64,000 nt of DNA from Ashinkailepas kermadecensis (taxonomy: Eukaryota > Arthropoda > Thecostraca > Neolepadidae), in contig JAOTOM010004862.1 of NCBI GenBank assembly GCA_034440615.1, forward strand, positions 470,438 to 534,437, given 5' to 3'. Below the pieces are notes generated by a model. It was not told the DNA's origin. It saw only the letters and a program-made list of their open reading frames with translations, and searched no databases. Below are positions 23,835 to 36,239 of the stretch, piece by piece. The translations under genes were made by a program, and so were the position numbers. The stretch's first letter is position 1. Every line of letters starts with the position of its first letter.

Positions 23835-25880
23835 CGCTGTTCCACGACGGATCGACCATTGCACTTCACCCCATAATTTTGTATTGAGACCAAAATGTGC
23901 TCACATGGTAGTCTTTGGCACTGAAGACGGCTGTGCACACCCAGCCCGATTCGGCCAACGGTTTTTGAGCCATGGCCTCCAGCATCATTTCTAGGTCAAA
24001 TAACATGGGTTGGTTTGACGATGGATATCTCATGAATAAGAAGCGGAAAGGGTGGCGAAGTATATATATTTCAGAAGAAAAAGGATCAGCTGAAACATTC
24101 CAGAAATAAAATATAAGTATTTCCTACATTTGACCTCGTGACCTCATGACCTCGTGACCTCCAGTGTCCCCTGATCCATCGAAATTTACAAATTTGATGG
24201 CGGAAATAAAAGTGGGCATGATTTCGCCAAACGAAAAATTACAAAATGCGTTCTTTTTATAGATATCCGATATGGCCGTCCGCTCATCATGACTTTTTGC
24301 GACTTTGCGTTTTCTGAATAGGACGAATTTCGTGTAACCTGTCTTGCATTGGAAAGCTACATGAGGTAGAACAATGGTATACAGACATATGATTGGAAAC
24401 TTTTTTTAAAATAAAAAATCTACCTTTTTAAATGTAGATCACATAGTTTCCCTTAAAAACCATCACGAATTTCAAGGTCACTAGTTACCGATAGGTTACC
24501 CATGTGTTTATTTACGCGTAGCGAAGCAATTGTACTTCGGAACAACTGAAATGTATTGAATAACAACAAACATGGAAATAACGCAACCGAACCATATTGA
24601 ATCAGGTTCTATTGACTACATATTGCATCTGGCGCGGTTGGTGGGTACCAATAACAAACATGAGGATCACTTTGCGTCAGAGATCAAGTGTTCGGCAGTT
24701 TGATCATTTAGTGCTGAAGAAAAAGCATTGCGTCTCTGTGGACTGCCCATGACTATGTGTTAAAGGCAAATAAAAGCCGAGGTGTTTGTGTTGCGTATGT
24801 CTTCCCTCCCATCCCATCCGTACTTTGTACATATATCCGTACTCCCCATCCGTACATAGCTCAATACTCTCCAGCCTGGTGGCGGTTCCGAGGGAGATAA
24901 AGGCGCCGGCGTTGATAACGGCTGACAACATAGGGGTTGACATGGGGGAGGAAACGATAACAGGCTTGGCAGAGCCGGAGCAGTGTACGACTCAGTTTTC
25001 GAAAACGTCTGGTGGAAAGAGGACGTGGTGATTTCTTTTCCGACGTACATAAACGCCACAAGCCATTGTGATAGTCACTGTGTCGATTTTTATCGTCGCC
25101 ACACAAATCGAATAACAAACAAAAAAACGTTGCTGAAGAATCGGTAAGCCCCATTGAAAGCGTGGACATCCTCACATTACCAGAGGTGTGGCTTTGTTCG
25201 TGATATTTCCAATTAAACATTTTGGGAACTATTTTTTATTAATATCTCCGATTTTAACAAATTTTCTTTCACAATCAGCGTCAGAAATAAAAAGAATGAA
25301 GAGGATATACGGAAGGGAAACGTAATGCAAACGAAGTTCAGAACTCTGGCAGGCTTAGTTGGACAAAACATGCTAAAATCAACAAATGTGTAAAATTAAT
25401 TTCGCGGCAATGTTTGAACTCAAGATTGGCTTTCCATCAAAGAAAATATGTTCCATTGGTTGCTGGCTATTTGTACCTGTTGAAAAGTCCCTGAAATATG
25501 CAATATTCAAAGCTCTACAAATTTTTGCATGCACATGGAATTGCAAAATTAACTCGTTAAAAAACTTTTACAGCTTATAAAAATATCCCCGACCAAAACG
25601 ATGCGCCAGGGCGAGTTGTCTCAGATGCCATTTTAATATCATGTCATTTGGTATCTACTATCTCAAAATGTCTTCCGGAAATCCAAGCTGTTTGACGCGC
25701 TTTTATCACCAGATTTGATGCCCTACTAGGCGTTGCAGTGATCAGAAATAACAGAAAACGGCCCAAAAGCATCCTATTTCACTAATCGCTCAAAAATACA
25801 ACGTTCAATCATTGTCTGTTTTTTTTCGGAATTTCTGAGAATATTTTAACAATGTCTAAGGTGCCCACGGTCCAGATTCC
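23835..25880. mobile_element. Dispersed mobile element, copy A
   Basis: From GTTCCACGACGGATCGACCA at 23840 to TTCTGAGAATATTTTAAC near 25850 the sequence matches, in reverse orientation, 38715-39760 and 42425-42695. Matched landmarks include GATGGATATCTCATGAATAA (24022), the TGACCT array (24131), GATATCCGATATGGCCGTCC (24262), TTTACGCGTAGCGAAGCAAT (24511) and GCGCCGGCGTTGATAACGGC (24902). About 790 bp at 25020-25810 are missing from copy B. I recognise no protein; the element is probably non-autonomous or badly decayed. A third partial copy appears near 26220-26350. Confidence 0.8.
24131..24162. promoter_or_regulatory. Four TGACCT half-sites at 8-bp spacing
   Basis: TGACCTCG, TGACCTCA, TGACCTCG and TGACCTCC follow one another without gaps, giving four AGGTCA nuclear-receptor half-sites on the minus strand in DR2 arrangement. 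Copy B of the mobile element keeps a worn version near 39664-39725. Binding by a receptor is inference only. Confidence 0.55.
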
Positions 25881-26049
25881 ATGTTCATCCCCAAAATTCG
25901 GTTCCGGAGAGCTTCGAAATCGACGCCGTTTGTAACGATTTGGTTATCAAAGCCAAATCGACGCCGTTTGATCTGCTTTCATTTTCCTAACATATGAAGC
26001 ATTGTGCAGCACAATGTCCCACTGCGGAATGTCCACATGCGCAGTGTCT

Positions 26050-26880
26050 CAAAAACGTGAATAATGAAGTCACATGAAGGTTGTGAAAATGATGTTTCCG
26101 GGCACAGCCTACGTGCTCTGCGACAAAGAGTTGCTTTCAATAGGTGTCCGACTGTACGTCCATATAATTGATGGTGGAAATATAGCATGGAAATATAGTG
26201 GTGGAAATATAGCATAATTGTACTTCTTGTTGTGATGTTAGCATGGTCGAATATGGTCAAACTGCATCGTTGTCATGTTTGATGGCATTCAGTACGTGTT
26301 GTAAGTACCCACCAGATGTTCTGAAGTAAAATTACGCCGTTACATGTAAATAAGCTTCGACACTATGGTGATCATGAAATGTTCAGCTCTTGCTAAGGAA
26401 GCTACAAGAGCTGCACAAGAGACCTACTAATGTGTCAGTTGGAGAGACAAGTTCTCATCATCTGATGTTTATTTCGTTGTTCTATCCCATCGTTGTTTGA
26501 TTGTGCACTGCTTAGTGCAGTGCAGTAATGTGCAATAATGTGCACAATGTAGGGAGTGCCCAAAACGTGAACAATGAAACCACAGGAAGCTTGTGAAAAT
26601 GTTCACGTTTTCCGGGACACGTTATACATACCGTGACAAAAACGCGTGTGTTTGCATTACGATAGGGATTCGACTGTCCGTCAATGCCATTACGCCGCTA
26701 CATGGAAGTAAACTAAAACACTATGGTGGTCATAAAATGATCAGCCTTTGTTGAGGAAACCACAAGAGCTGCATTGGAGACCTATAAATGTGTAAGTTGG
26801 AAAAACAAATTATCATCTGATGTTTATTTCGTTGTTCTACCCCATCGTTGTTTGGTTGTGCTTAGGTTGGGATGGGTTGG
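26050..26880. repeat. Imperfect tandem duplication, offset about 360 bp
   Basis: ACGCCGTTACATGTAAATAA at 26334 and ACGCCGCTACATGGAAGTAA at 26692 each lead through CACTATGGTGRTCAT, CACAAGAGCTGCA and GATGTTTATTTCGTTGTTCT to CCCATCGTTGTTTG. Upstream parts of the units (GTGAATAATGAAGTCACATG at 26058, GTGAACAATGAAACCACAGG at 26567) also correspond, with a longer first unit. Confidence 0.85.
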
Positions 26881-27400
26881 GTGGGGTTGTGTTGGGCTGG
26901 GTTGGGTTAGGCTAGGTTAATGCAGATTAGTTAATTCAGTGTTATTTCGGTTCAGATCATCTGGGGGGAGTATCCTACATGGTCCTTACGAAAGCTATGC
27001 ATACTTTTAAGATCAGTTGCTCGTGCTGCCACCCCAGTCAAGCTACCGTGAGAAGGATTTGCTAGGGGAATGTAACCTACACTGCATACCGGGAATTGCA
27101 GCTGTGCTAAAGGGAGTATGGAAATGAAGGTAGGAAAGGGCAGAGAAGGTCAGACCAAATGAGGTTTGCTAAAGGTTATGTCATGTTGGGTTAGGTTAGG
27201 CTAGGTTACGTTAGGTTGCGTTGGGTTGGGTTGGGTTGGGTTCGATGAGGTTGGGATGGGTTGGGTGAGGTTGGATTGGGTTGGGTTGGGTTGGGTTGGG
27301 TGAGGTTGGGTTGGGTTGGGTTAGGTTTGGTTAGGCCTACCTAGGATTGGTTAGGCCTACCTATGATTGGTTAGGCTAGGTTAGTGTATATCATCCAAAT
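26860..27400. repeat. TTGGG/TTAGG-type pentanucleotide tracts
   Basis: GGGTTGGGTTGGGTTGGG runs dominate 27215-27320, mixed with GGTTAGGCTAGGTTACG and GGTTAGGCCTACCTA. About 150 bp of unrelated sequence interrupts at 26945-27180. The tract resembles telomere-like DNA but is degenerate and interstitial. Confidence 0.8.
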
Positions 27401-28803
27401 TTGGGTTAACTCAGTTCAAATCCGATTGGGAGCGTAGAGGCCTGGATCGATTTTGAACACACCAACATGGTAGTGGGGTTGGTGTGCATCTGGTATATTG
27501 GATACGGTTCGGGGATTCGTTCTCCGAAGATAAAAACAAACTGTTATTGAAGCTATCATTTTCCATTTAAAGTTTAAATGTGGCCGAAAGACCACAATCA
27601 TAGGTTGCACGAGCCCGTACTTCCCATCCTGGGTTTACGACTAACACATGGCAACAGTAGCACCCAGTATGCAGGCGAGCCGGCGGTTAGCGGCGTGTGG
27701 TCGCCCTGCTGCTGTAGACACTGCGACGCCGCCCACCTTGTTTGCATGTTTTATGCGCTAGTTCGATGGGAGCGTGCAGTTTTTACATCGTCGTAGAACA
27801 ATGGTGAATGGAGTCTGATAGGGCTAGAGATGCGACGCTCAGGCTAGTCCGTGGTCTTGTGCACCCACTGTACCTGCTTCCCGGCTTAAGATGGTGCAAT
27901 GTCGAGTTGGTTGAGGGCATGCGATCCGCATTTGTTTTGGTAGCGCCCCGGATACACCGTGATCTCATCACCTTTGGTACAATGTGGTTACGAAGCGTGC
28001 GTGGTGCAAGGTAAAACAACTGTTGCTGCGCACGTGAACTAAGTTGAAAATTAACCAATAAACTTTAAAGTTTCTGTTTCAACTGTAGTTTCAACGTCAT
28101 AAGTTTTCAACTGTAATGCATTGATCGTGCCAATCACGTTGACTTGGTTGGGAGTGTCTGTTTATTTCCAGGATGAGCCCCACAAAGTTTCAATGCCCCT
28201 TATAACGGACTTCAGGGTCCATTTCCACGGATGTATATGGTCTATGGTATGGATGCCTTTTGTTTGATCTTGAAAGCGTCAATAGCCTGGTGTATATGAC
28301 TGATGCAACGGAACCCCGCAAGTAAATGATCTCAGTTGTTTTCATGTATATCTGGCAGTCACAATATTGTACAAAAAGATTGGGTTCATGTACTTCTCAC
28401 TGCTGTGTTCTGCTATTGCCGGAAGCTGGCATGCAGCTAACTAGTAAGCGGTTAAATTCTTGGCAATTCCACAAACTGAGATTTTTGAGGATTGTGCTTC
28501 CTAATTTTGCGAGGATTCCGAAATGGTTCCCCTCGCTGAAACCATCACTTAATCAGTATTTTCTTGCCATCAACAGGTGTATCTCCAATGCGTAGAATGA
28601 CTCCACCTTTTCCACTCTCTTCTACTACTCTACCTTCCACTATTGCGTGACCTGAGCAGTTCTGCTGCTCAGGCCACGCATGAGTGCTCCATCCTGTATT
28701 TATTTCGATGACATGCTGTGTCTGTATCAACGCCAGTGTTGCTTTGATGTGGGATCTGCTTTGACCCGATCGTATTTATGCTAGGCTGTGCATCACATGT
28801 CAG
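27401..28803. other. End of the large kinase intron
   Basis: Includes a GC-richer patch (27630-28020) with open frames but no recognisable motif. The hairpin CCTGAGCAGTTCTGCTGCTC lies near 28650. The acceptor CATCACATGTCAG ends at 28803. Confidence 0.5.
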
Positions 28804-28928
28804 AAGTACTGTCCATCCAGCCCCAGCTTATCGAGGACAGGGTACTGAAGCAGATGTACGACGACATCGCCGGCATGTACAACATCCTCACGAACAAGCC
28901 AGACGTTCCTAAGACAGCTCTGCCCGAG
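28804..28928 (+). CDS. Kinase exon with UBA-like helices after the catalytic domain
   Basis: Starting with two bases of a codon, the exon reads VLSIQPQLIEDRVLKQMYDD then IAGMYNILTNKPDVPKTALP and E, ending in phase 0 at GAG before the donor GTATGA. The pattern YDDIAGMYNIL resembles the last helix of the UBA-like domain that follows the kinase domain in AMPK-related kinases (compare the I-YFLL helix of HUNK and SIK proteins). The first UBA helix would be on an earlier exon that I could not find, or was lost. The 125-bp length matches phase 1 in and phase 0 out, and the next exon opens in phase 0. Confidence 0.8.
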
Positions 28929-29646
28929 GTATGACTTAGAAAGTATAATTTGATTACTCGGGGATAATATTCTGGTGGCATTATTCCTGAAGCTGAACAC
29001 ATAGAAACTATGTGGGGGACGCAAGTGTGGTTTAAACCACGCGGTGCAAGATAACTGTCATTTTAGGAACGCTTCAAGGGAGGAGATATCAAGTTCAGTC
29101 CACAAAATTGAGACTGAATCAGGGCGTTGAGAGGTCTCGCTACACTGTGCGAAGAAAAAAAAATTGTAGAGCAGGAGATTGGGCTGAGAAATACGCTCAG
29201 AACTGTTCACACTCAGCATTGGAAACGCATGATATAGCATTCGAAGGGCACATGCCCATCAAAAATTCACAAAGCGACAACCGTGCAATGCAAACACACC
29301 GACATGATGCACGCGAGTAAATACGCGATGTGCGGCTACCCTATCCACAGAGATTGTGTTCACCTTAGAGCGATACTGGAGTGGCGGACGGCAGTGGCCG
29401 TGAGCCTGCGCTGTGGTCGTGACAGCACAACGGCGATGTAATGACACTACGCCACAGTTCAGCCCAGTAGATACCTACTGCCGTCATATGTCTTAAAACG
29501 AGTTTAGGATGGAAGACACGTCCGCGCAGGGTTCGTTTGTGTCTATTTCCGCGCGAGTGTCACGCCACGATGTTCTCATTGCAAGGTAGTGTCACTGATG
29601 ATGTCAGCGCGCCTACTCAGTCAGCTGATGAGGTCCGTGTACGCAG
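28929..29646 (+). other. 718-bp kinase intron
   Basis: From GTATGA to the acceptor TGTACGCAG. The sequence contains no obvious mobile element. CpG content rises in the last 250 bp toward the GC-rich exon. Confidence 0.75.
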
Positions 29647-31171
29647 GAGACTCGGATCCGGCCCCTGGAGCTGCGTACTCCGTCCAAGCGGCCCCTGGCG
29701 AGCTGCAGTGTGGAGCAGGCATCTCCACTGCGCTCCGACAAGCTGGTGCGCTCCACAGTGGCGCCATCTCTGAAACCCGCCACACCGATGCCGGCCCGCT
29801 CTGGTGTGTCCGTGCAGCGCTCGGGCGTGTCCCTGCGCGAGCGGCCCAAGCCGGTGTGCCGTCGGCCAGCGCACCCGACCCGGCCCACGACGGCGCCGAC
29901 GGACCGCGACCAGCCGGCTGTTGCTGATGTTGCCGCCAGGACAGTGCCAGCGGCCGGCGGCGCGCCGTCGCAGACGTCTGCGTCCAGCGTGGCGCGTCGT
30001 CGACCGCCGCCAGCCGCTACCGCGTTGCTGCGCTCCGCCAACGAGCGGCTCAATCGCCAGACGGAGGTGGTGCCGCGCTCACGCGCCACAGCGCCGCCCG
30101 TCACGCCAGTCGTTCCCCACACAATTCACGTGCCAACGTCGGCGCGCGGCACCTCGTCCACCTCTGAGGGCTCGGAGCGCGCGTGGGAGTCGCCGCGTCA
30201 GCGCGGCGACCATCGCCGCTCGGCGTGGGTGTCGGACGCGCCGTGGGACACGCCGCGCCGCCACAACCTCACCGACGATCAGAAGGTGCGCACCGACCAC
30301 CGGCAACCGTCGGCCGGCTCGCAGCGTGGCCAGTCGCCGCTGCTCGTCTCCGGCGCCGACGACCAGTTCTCCTCGCTATGCGACGATCTCAGCGATGACT
30401 CGTCGGCCGTGGACGAGCCGATTCGGGTGGTGATCCGGCGCCGGCGGCCGCCTCCGGCAGGCGAGGTGTCCGCCGCCACCAGCGCCACCACCGGCGGCTC
30501 GTTCAAGCCTAGAGCCGGCGAGGCGTGCCGCTCCAGGACGGTGACGCTGGAGCACGAGCACGAACAGGAACAATCGAATGGTGTGGTGGCTTCCGTGCTA
30601 CAGGTGGGGCTCGGTCGGTTGGACGGCCAGCAGCCGGAGCCGGTGGACGTACCGCGCCCCTTGGCGCGGAAGTCGCCGTCCGAGTCTCACCAGCGCGAGC
30701 CGAAGCCCAGTGTGCGTGGCCAGCATCAGTACCAGCAGCCGCACCGCCGGTCGGCGCTGCCGCTGGCCAAGTGCACGCTCCGGTCACCGCTCAAGACGAC
30801 GTGTTCGGCGCACGCCTGGCTCAGCACTCCCGGCGGCAGTCGCAGTTCAGGCTCGTGGTCCAGCCACGACCGACTAGACTTCAGCGGTGCCCGCGAGGGG
30901 CGCTACTATCGCAGCCACCAGGCGTCGCCACTGGAGTCGAAGGCGGCACTGAAAGAGTCTGAGACTCAGACCGCCGAGGGAGGGTGGTGCGAGGAGGCCC
31001 GCGACTCCCACTCTGAGGTGCTGAAGTTCATGGTGCAAAGAGAGCATCTGGTGGCCGCCTATGGTGGGACGCCGAGTCATAAGAAGAAGTTTCTGACGCC
31101 ACACCGACTGTACGGCAATGTCGGCAGGAGACTGGCTAACGACCATGGCTCCAACAGTTCAGCAGATCCAG
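29647..31171 (+). CDS. Large C-terminal kinase exon encoding a disordered, Ser/Arg/Pro-rich tail
   Basis: 508 codons follow in phase 0 from the preceding exon: ETRIRPLELRTPSKRPLASC and onward, ending DHGSNSSADP plus one base before the donor GTATTG at 31172, so more protein follows downstream. The segment has no globular domain. It is rich in Ser, Arg, Pro and Ala, with an acidic stretch (SSLCDDLSDDSSAVDE), a basic RRRRPPP just after it, and a more ordered, possibly helical piece near the end (HSEVLKFMVQREHLVAAYGG). Such tails in AMPK-related kinases carry 14-3-3 and other phosphosites; that role is inferred here. Codon use is strongly GC-biased compared with the flanking introns. The acceptor at 29646 is the one that keeps phase and avoids the in-frame stops at 29626-29631. 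Confidence 0.88.
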
Positions 31172-31740
31172 GTATTGTGCCACCAATTGCTTTACTCACA
31201 CATAGTTATTCAGCGTTCCGATTAAGTTGTTTTTCATTTTGAAGCTGCCGTACATTTGTTGCTGCCCTTGTGGCTATTTCGTCACAAAATTCACAAGGAG
31301 AGTTTCTTGGTATGCCACTAAAACCACACACGATATAATAAATATAAATAATGAATATATTATCTATTAAAATTTAATAAAATAAATAATAAAATAATAA
31401 AGAACTAAAACCACACACGATATAATAAATCCTAGTCAAGGTCGAATGATCAATTCTGGTCGAAGCGCCCTAAAGCCCAAATAACTAACTAACTAACAAT
31501 CAAGCCATGTTGGCTAGGATAAAATATCGCCAATGTACCAGTTTGGGCCTGTTTTATATGATTAGTCAGGGATGCTTTTATCCCGTGATCTTGCTAAAAT
31601 TTTCTTAAACTTCCATCCCCGTCTGGAGGGGCCATTTTACGCCACCTCTTCCCCCGTTAAGGTTTCCCGCGACAACGGGGCAGCGGCGGTGTGCAGCGCC
31701 GCAAGGTTTATGGTACCTTTTCCTTGATCCTGTTTACGTC
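31172..31740. other. Start of the downstream intron with AT-rich direct repeat
   Basis: A 27-bp identical direct repeat beginning ACTAAAACCACACACGATAT occurs at 31317-31343 and 31405-31431, flanking an A/T-only stretch. The second copy abuts the micro-retroposon at 31441. Confidence 0.8.
31441..31497 (+). mobile_element. Micro-retroposon (57 bp), copy 1
   Basis: GTCGAATGATCAATTCTGGT, CGAAGCGCCCTAAAGCCCAA, ATAACTAACTAACTAAC. The 3' part is identical in design to the end of the LINE at 42363-42423: GCGCCC, A-AGCCCAA, then TAAC repeats. The flanks AGTCAAG (31434-31440) and AATCAAG (31498-31504) are a likely 7-bp target duplication with one change. Confidence 0.75.
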
Positions 31741-32110
31741 TGAAGTGAATATTTCAACCTCAGGTCATGGAAGGTCATTGACCTAGCTCAGGTCAAACAA
31801 GACCACCTCAAAAATATTTGAAGATCGCTAACTCATGCACATGAAGAGATATTGAAATCAAACATGGAACGTGAGTACAATTGGGCAGTGGCCCCAAAAC
31901 GTATATATTTGATTGTGATGTGAGGTCAGGTGAGCGACCTGAGATCACCGCCAATTTTAGTCCACTTCGGGCCGTTTCCATATTTTTGTCATATGCATGC
32001 TCTTCTAACATCACGTTTACCTTGGTATGCATGCAGAAGCATGCAGAGAAGTTCCTTGTCGAATTTGTTTGATCTCCGTCAAGTGGCCTGAGGTCAGGTA
32101 ACGATAGAGA
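31740..32110. promoter_or_regulatory. Cluster of AGGTCA half-sites
   Basis: CAGGTCATGGAAGGTCATTG, ACCTAGCTCAGGTCA, GTGAGGTCAGGTGAGCGACC and CCTGAGGTCAGGT lie within 370 bp. These are scattered half-sites with variable spacing and orientation. This may be chance, or part of a repeat family; function is unproven. Confidence 0.3.
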
Positions 32111-32880
32111 GCGCAAGGTGGACTAAGCCTATGTAGACACTGCTATTGTATGGTTCACTTCGAGTTTTCATGGCCTAAATAGTGTCAAAGTTGCACGACC
32201 TAAACTATATGCTTAAAAACTTCACGCTAAATTATATGCTATTATATACCGATAGAAAATATTTTTGAACCACCGATTTTTTCCGAAAAAAACCGACATT
32301 TTGACATTCGAAATTCTCCGGAAAAAAAAAATTCGGACCCTATACGTAGACGTAGGCTTTCCGATGGCTATACGTAGGCTACGTAGGCTTTCCGATGTTA
32401 TACCGTTCGTTTTCGTGCAACGCATATTATCGAGGTTAGACGGGGGTCTTTTATGACCCCCACCGAGACGGGGTGTGAGGATCTGACCAGAGAGACTATG
32501 CGGGTTAAGAGTTTCCCTCCTCCTTCCTCCCAGATATCCTGTTTTGCCAGTGCACGTTGTTGCCGTGATATCCACCGCCCTCCACTAAAAATATAATTTT
32601 TAAGTCCCCAGATTTCGACGGCTATTTTTTCTTTAAAGGGGCCATTTTATTGTTTATTGACCAACTAAATTGCACTATGGAAGGGTCCCCATCTACCACC
32701 ATCGTTTCTGAGTCATCGGATTTCGACCCTAACTCCCCCCCCCCCCCCACCCTGTTCGAAGGTTTTTATTTTGGTATCCATTGATACGTCATCTCACACC
32801 GGTGAAATTACACATGCACACATTTAAAAATGGTAATTTTCCAATTTCAACTACCGGTCGCGACCATGCCATGTCCGTGC
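32111..32880. other. No gene recognised
   Basis: Short duplications (CGTAGGCTTTCCGATG at 32349 and 32381) and a run of C near 32736. Nothing coding is evident. Confidence 0.5.
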
Positions 32881-33085
32881 ACGTATACACCCGCTTGGTG
32901 CACGTATACACCCGCCTGGTGCACGTATACACCCGCCTGGTGCACGTATACACCCGCCTGGTGCACGTATACACCCGCCTGGTGCATTGCCAATGTCCGT
33001 GCACGTATACACCCGCCTGGTGCACGTATACACCCGCCTGGTGCACGTATACACCCGCCTGGTGCACGTATACACCCGCCTAGTG
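32881..33085. repeat. 21-bp minisatellite, nine copies in two blocks
   Basis: ACGTATACACCCGCCTGGTGC recurs five times, then ATTGCCAATGTCCGTGC intervenes, then four more copies. The 17-bp interruption echoes the left border (ATGCCATGTCCGTGC), indicating duplication of a whole block. All frames are open through it because the unit is a multiple of three. (Unit given as 20 bases ACGTATACACCCGCCTGGTG plus C.). Confidence 0.95.
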
Positions 33086-33329
33086 CATTCGGCGCATTCG
33101 CGACGTTTCGTACGATTATCCGGTTTCTGCTAGGCATCCTACGTTTTGCTAATTGCTGCCACATGATAGTCTTTTGCCATATTTGACGTGATGGATGCTT
33201 CGTATGGGGATTCATTGCGAAAACTTGATGAATTCAATTCGATGAATTAGATGAATTCAATTCGTTCTCTTTTTCTCACGTTTTCTGATGGCTAAGAAAT
33301 CCGAATACCCTCGGACCCTTGTGGCACCT

Positions 33330-34280
33330 CATCTTTGGTTAAATATGCTCCCAATTTCATTACGGAACCGAGGCCCTGGCTCGGTGTTCTATTTTTTGGA
33401 CCCGTTGCGTTCTTCTTCATATATGGATGTGTTTTAGGGCTCCAGCCCATTTTGTTACGAGCTCGGCACATATTTGAGAACCCTACATTTCTCAGGTTTT
33501 GTTGTTTCTTTGTGCAGCGACGAATTTCTTTTTACCGACGCGTTTTCGAAGACCGTGTGTTTATGTAGTGTCCGGTCTCTTTGTTTTATTTTTAGGACCA
33601 TGTCGCTTTCTGCGGGTCCAAGCCTATTTTTGAGACCCTCATGCATTATCATGGCTCCCGTGAACTCCCGGTGTGTTTATGTAGGGCTGCAACGCATGTT
33701 TTAAGGCCCTGCCGCTTTTTGCGTGATTCGCTGCGCGTTGAAGGGCCCGGTTTATCTACGACCTCTCGCTGTGCTCTCAGGGTTCCGCTGTGTGTATTTG
33801 GGACTCCTGAGACACATTTATCGGTCCCAGCACGATCGTTTGGTCTCCGGTGCGATTTCTCGGGGTTCCGGCACGACTTTTCGGGCCTAGGCGCATGATT
33901 CCTGGGACACTACCCCAGTTTTTTTTTCGGTGGGGGGGGGGTGGGCTCGACGCGATTTTTGGCGACCTCTTTTAAGGTTTTGTTGTCTGAATGCCGGCCC
34001 GATTTTTCGGGCCCCGGTGCGATATTTTTGCGTTTCACCGTGAGATTTCGAGCTCCGGTACGTTCTTTTCGGAGCTTACACGATTTTTGAAAGCATCTGA
34101 TGCTATGTTTGTGGCTTCATAGCGATCTTCCTGGCTCTGAAATTTATTTATCGAAATCACTCTTAATTTGTGGGGTTCCAACTTCATTTTTTTCGGGTTC
34201 CGATGTGATTTTTGGGCCACGCTGTGATTCTTGAGGCCCTTGGCACGAATTTTTCGGAGCCCCGATGTGAATTTTTGAAT
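33330..34280. repeat. Degenerate 22-bp-period family, locus 1 (T-rich strand)
   Basis: Units about 20-23 bp long have the form CGATTTTTCGGGCCCCGGTG. The first part also aligns over its length with the reverse complement of 54900-55260, for example GGTTTTTGCGA-like and GTATTTGGG words, and even the translated frames look alike (VKYAPNFITEPRPWLG versus VKYAPRLATELRLSSG). The orientation is opposite to the other three loci. Confidence 0.75.
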
Positions 34281-34595
<315 letters not shown>

Positions 34596-35330
34596 GCACA
34601 TATGGTTAAATATCTGGGAAATTAAAGCATTCCGCGCTGGCGTGGCTAGTGCGGGACATGCAATTAAGGTCCAACAGTCCGGTAAATAGCCAAAAAAAAC
34701 AAACAGTTTAGCTGCCGACAACAACTAACAAAAGATAAAGCCAATTACGAAAAATGAAACAACTTTACCACATCTCAAATGAAGACATGAATATTACTAG
34801 CTTGGGTAAAAATACGATTGCTCATCTCCATGGACACAATTGCTTCTCTCTTCTCCGCTATGTTCAGACATAGTTTACTAGGGAGGGTATTCATCATAAG
34901 GGCGAGGCCCACATTGTTGCACCTTTTAAACACTTGTATGCTACCTGAATATAAAGCCTGAATACTAGTGGCGAAAATAAGTGCAAGATTGGGGGGGGGG
35001 GGACAGTGGAAGGACCTGCAGCATGCCTGGCCAGCCATGCCCAATACACAGCATCCTGCAGATAATTTTTTTCTTTCTTTTTGCTTACCCGGTGTCATCC
35101 CGGCCAAAGGCGTAGCAACTGGCATCTCTGGAGCGGTCGTCATCACAGCTATCGCTGAGCTGTATTTTTCGTCATCGTCGGAGTGGCCGTAGTTGCTGGA
35201 GCAGTTGTGGTCAGGCCACTGGGACAGCTTTGGCTGCTTGGGCGATCGTCACCGCTAGGACGACTGTGGCCTTTGGGGAGGCAGTGGCCGACCGTGGCCA
35301 CAACCTCCGTCGCTGAGGAGGCGCTGGCTG
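34596..35330. other. No gene recognised
   Basis: Contains a run of G at 34992 and, from 35180, a G/T/C-rich imperfect repeat (GGAGCAGTTGTGG, GGCAGTGGCCGACCGTGGCC). No coding evidence. Confidence 0.5.
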
Positions 35331-36120
35331 ACCTTCCCAGTCTTCGGCAGCATTTATGGCTCTCAAGGGTGTCTTATCTCTGAGGCTGGCGGTCAGTATT
35401 CCTCGTATCCATCGCCAGCTCTCAAGACCCTCTTAGCTCTCAGGGGCCCGATCCCTCAGGTGCCCATCCCAAAGCTCAGGACATCCCAATCCAGTCCTCT
35501 GGTTCCCAGGGGATCTATTCATCTGCCAGGAGTCCTCTCCATCTTGCATGTGCCATTCTCAGTCCCCGACAAACTTGTCTAGCTTTGAGGGAGATCCTGC
35601 TGCTCCGGGACAAACCTCACAATTTCTAGCAACATCGCCAGTTCTCGGAACTCTCCTTAGCTCTTAGGTGGCTCTGTTTATCCCTCAGTGTTCTTCCTAA
35701 GCCTCACGAGCACCACAGTCCGGTCCGCTCCAGTTCTCAGGGGCCTTCCCCAGCCCTCGACAGCCTTTCGCGCTATCAAGGACAGTATAACTCTGAAACT
35801 TCCGCCCAGCATTTTTCCACAACCATCGCTAACCCTTGGGGGCTTTCTTTAAATCTCAGGGCGCCCTGTTCTTCTCATAGGGACCTCTTCCACGCCTCGT
35901 GGGCATCCTAGTCGTTCTCTCTAGCGCTCAGGGACCATTTGCAATCGGCAAGGGCCCTCCCCAGCTGTTAGGGGCCATCCCAGTCCTTGACTATTTGCAA
36001 GAGCTTTGTAGCACTGACGCCGGCGCTCAGTTTCCTCACAATAATGGTTAGCCTTAGGGCATCTCCGTAGCTCCCGTCAGCCCTCATGGGCCCTCTCAAG
36101 CCTCTTGGGCCATTCCAGTT
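35331..36120. repeat. CT-rich degenerate repeat
   Basis: AGCTCTCAGGGGCCCGATCC, AGTTCTCAGGGGCCTTCCCC, AGCGCTCAGGGACCATT and AGCTGTTAGGGGCCATCCCA recur at irregular 20-50-bp spacing. The style is the same as 12430-12950. Confidence 0.65.
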
Positions 36121-36239
36121 ATCGACAGCTATTGTGATTCCAAGAATATTACCTGGTATAATAACACATAAAACACACAATCTAGCCGAACCTAATCAAA
36201 CCTGACAACCTTTCTTTAGAACAAAATTGTGAAAGTTTG

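Noticed and set aside
26860..27400. A true telomere end
   Set aside because: The pentamers are degenerate, mixed with TTGGG and interrupted, with ordinary sequence and genes on both sides.
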